Assembly (NCBI GenBank): GCA_964596015.1
Contig: CAZQSB010000009.1
Span: 19,855-83,854 of the forward strand
Length of the DNA: 64,000 nt
Reading direction: 5' to 3'
Origin: WJMD01 sp964596015
Lineage (GTDB): Bacteria; Joyebacterota; Joyebacteria; Joyebacterales; Joyebacteraceae
The notes under the pieces were generated by a model. That model searched no databases. It saw nothing but the letters and a program-made list of their open reading frames with translations, and was not told where the DNA came from. Each line of letters opens with the position of its first letter. The first letter of the stretch is position 1. A program made the position numbers and the translations under genes. Positions 62,701-64,000 of this stretch are shown piece by piece.

Positions 62701-64000
62701 GCTCGACCTCCGTTCCCAGGGCCTTCCGCTTCGCCGCCGCGACGAACTCGCGGAAGAGCGGATGTGCGCGGCCGGGCCGCGAACGGAACTCGGGGTGGAA
62801 CTGGCAGGCGACGAACCAGGGATGGTCCTCGATCTCGACGATCTCGACGAGGTCCGCGTCCGGATAGACGCCGGACGACACGAGACCCGTCTCCTCGAGC
62901 GTCGTCCGGTGCTCGTTGTTGTACTCGTAGCGGTGGCGATGCCGCTCGTCCACGGACGCGACGCCGTAGGCCTCCCGGGCCCTCGTCCCCTCCCGGAGCG
63001 CGCACTCGTACGCGCCGAGCCGCATGGTGCCGCCCATGTTGACGATGGCCCGCTGGTCGGGCAGGAAATCGATGACCGGCTGCGGCGTGTCGGGCGCGAA
63101 CTCGGTCGAGTGCGCCGACTCGAGTCCGCAGACGTTCCGCGCGTACTCGATGACCGCGCAGTGCATGCCGAGACAGATGCCGAAGAACGGGGTCCCGCTG
63201 GTTCTGGCGTATCCGACCGAGGCGATCTTCCCCTCGATGCCCCGCTCGCCGAACCCTCCGGGCACGAGAACGCCGTCGCACGACTCGAGGAACGATGTCG
63301 CGTCTCCCGCGTTCTCGATGTCTTCCACGTTCGTCCAGACGAGTTCGACGCGGACGTCGTTCTCGACACCGGCGTGCACGAAGGCCTCGACGATGCTCTT
63401 GTAGGCATCCTTGAGGTCGATGTACTTCCCGCACACGGCGATGCGGACCGTTCCCGACGGCTCCTTGACGCGTTGCACGAACCCCTCGAGGGGCTGCAGA
63501 TCGGGCAGGGGCGCCTCGACGCCGAGCTTCCTGAGCGCGATCTCGTCGAGCCCGTCGTGATGGAACGAGATCGGGATCTCGTAGACGGTGGGGACGTCCC
63601 TCGCGTCGATGACCGCCTTCTCCTCGACGTTGCAGAAGAGAGCGATCTTCTTCTTCAGGTCCTGCGAGAGGGCGTGCTCGGTCCTGCAGAGGAGGATGTC
63701 GGGCTGGATGCCGATGTCCCGGAGCGCCCTGACGCTGTGCTGCGTCGGCTTCGTCTTGAGCTCGCCGGCGGCCTTGATGTACGGCACGAGCGTGAGATGG
63801 ACGAACAGGGTCTCAGCGGCGCCGAGGTCGAGCCGCATCTGGCGGATCGCCTCGAGGAACGGAAGGCTCTCGATGTCGCCTACCGTGCCGCCGATCTCCG
63901 TGATGACGACGTCGATGTCGGCGGTGCCGAGCCGCGCGATCGACTCCTTGATCTCGTTCGTCACGTGGGGAATCACCTGGACCGTGCCTCCCAGGTACTC
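62675..64000 (-). CDS. pyrG: CTP synthase (5' end beyond window)
   Basis: 441 residues visible; about the first 110-130 (P-loop part) lie past 64000. Makes CTP from UTP and glutamine. Seen: GGTVQVIPHVTNEIKE, the TEIGGTVGDIESLPFLEAIRQ block, AVCGKYIDLKDAYKSI, and the glutaminase domain with nucleophile Cys in FFGICLGMHC and a C-terminal HPEF. CMP-Kdo synthesis needs CTP, and pyrG next to kdsA is a common arrangement. Confidence 0.97.
   Translation of the reverse strand, partial: EYLGGTVQVIPHVTNEIKESIARLGTADIDVVITEIGGTVGDIESLPFLEAIRQMRLDLGAAETLFVHLTLVPYIKAAGELKTKPTQHSVRALRDIGIQPDILLCRTEHALSQDLKKKIALFCNVEEKAVIDARDVPTVYEIPISFHHDGLDEIALRKLGVEAPLPDLQPLEGFVQRVKEPSGTVRIAVCGKYIDLKDAYKSIVEAFVHAGVENDVRVELVWTNVEDIENAGDATSFLESCDGVLVPGGFGERGIEGKIASVGYARTSGTPFFGICLGMHCAVIEYARNVCGLESAHSTEFAPDTPQPVIDFLPDQRAIVNMGGTMRLGAYECALREGTRAREAYGVASVDERHRHRYEYNNEHRTTLEETGLVSSGVYPDADLVEIVEIEDHPWFVACQFHPEFRSRPGRAHPLFREFVAAAKRKALGTEVERVEERAGR

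Overview
The window is a GC-rich (about 65% by eye), almost wholly coding stretch of a Gram-negative-type bacterial chromosome. Two runs of 10 N show that it comes from a scaffolded assembly, probably metagenomic. Outer-membrane lipopolysaccharide is implied by kdsA, kdsC, kdsD, lptB, lptC, lptF and lptG. A very large SprA-type translocon protein points to a type IX secretion system. Carbon control is Firmicutes/Deltaproteobacteria-like (HPr, HPr kinase, mannose-family PTS), and rpoN is present. Eight recognisable promoters have the classical TTGAca-N16-18-TAtacT form, which argues against Bacteroidota proper. I infer an uncultivated lineage of the FCB superphylum or a neighbour (Eisenbacteria, Krumholzibacteriota or Latescibacterota-like). 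The sequence alone cannot settle this.

Layout, almost all on the minus strand. 1-1.7 kb: membrane histidine kinase, cut by the window edge. 1.9-8.1 kb: an apparently single operon, read from 8.05 kb downwards, with an SbcD/YhaO-like nuclease, a membrane-hairpin SbcC/YhaN-like ATPase, a membrane CHAT protease, an ECF sigma factor and a soluble anti-sigma factor with two zinc modules. This is the most unusual locus here. 8.2-9.4 kb: acidic lipoprotein. 9.6-9.97 kb: tRNA-Ser, tRNA-Ser and tRNA-Arg behind a near-consensus promoter. 10-15 kb: metalloprotease, cysteine desulfurase, two TPR proteins and a cyclophilin lipoprotein. 15.2-16.8 kb: glnA on the plus strand. 16.8-20.7 kb: asnS, trkA, trkH. 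20.8-24.95 kb: rpsO-pnp-dut-ubiA. 24.9-33.2 kb: the classical rimP-nusA-infB-ylxP-rbfA-nrnA-truB-ribF translation operon. 33.4-40.7 kb: sprA plus a lipoprotein M28 peptidase. 40.8-43.2 kb: lptF-lptG on the plus strand.

43.3-64 kb: a long minus-strand series read from pyrG downwards: pyrG, kdsA, kdsC, kdsD, then a fresh promoter, lptC, lptB, rpoN, a free lipoyl domain, lipA, hpf, hprK, PTS IIA, PTS IIB, a GH57 glucanotransferase, PTS IIC, PTS IID, HPr, enzyme I, phosphoglucose/phosphomannose isomerase, a sugar nucleotidyltransferase, metK and ahcY. Most junctions are ATGA/GTGA/TTGA overlaps, so translation is heavily coupled. The series joins Kdo/LPS export, nitrogen sigma factor, ribosome hibernation, sugar sensing and import, hexose-phosphate interconversion and the SAM cycle. 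It resembles the proteobacterial kds-lpt-rpoN-hpf-hprK block but lacks lptA and rapZ and has gained lipoyl, glucan and SAM-cycle genes.

No CRISPR array, insertion sequence, prophage or rRNA was found. Genes commonly start with GTG or TTG.
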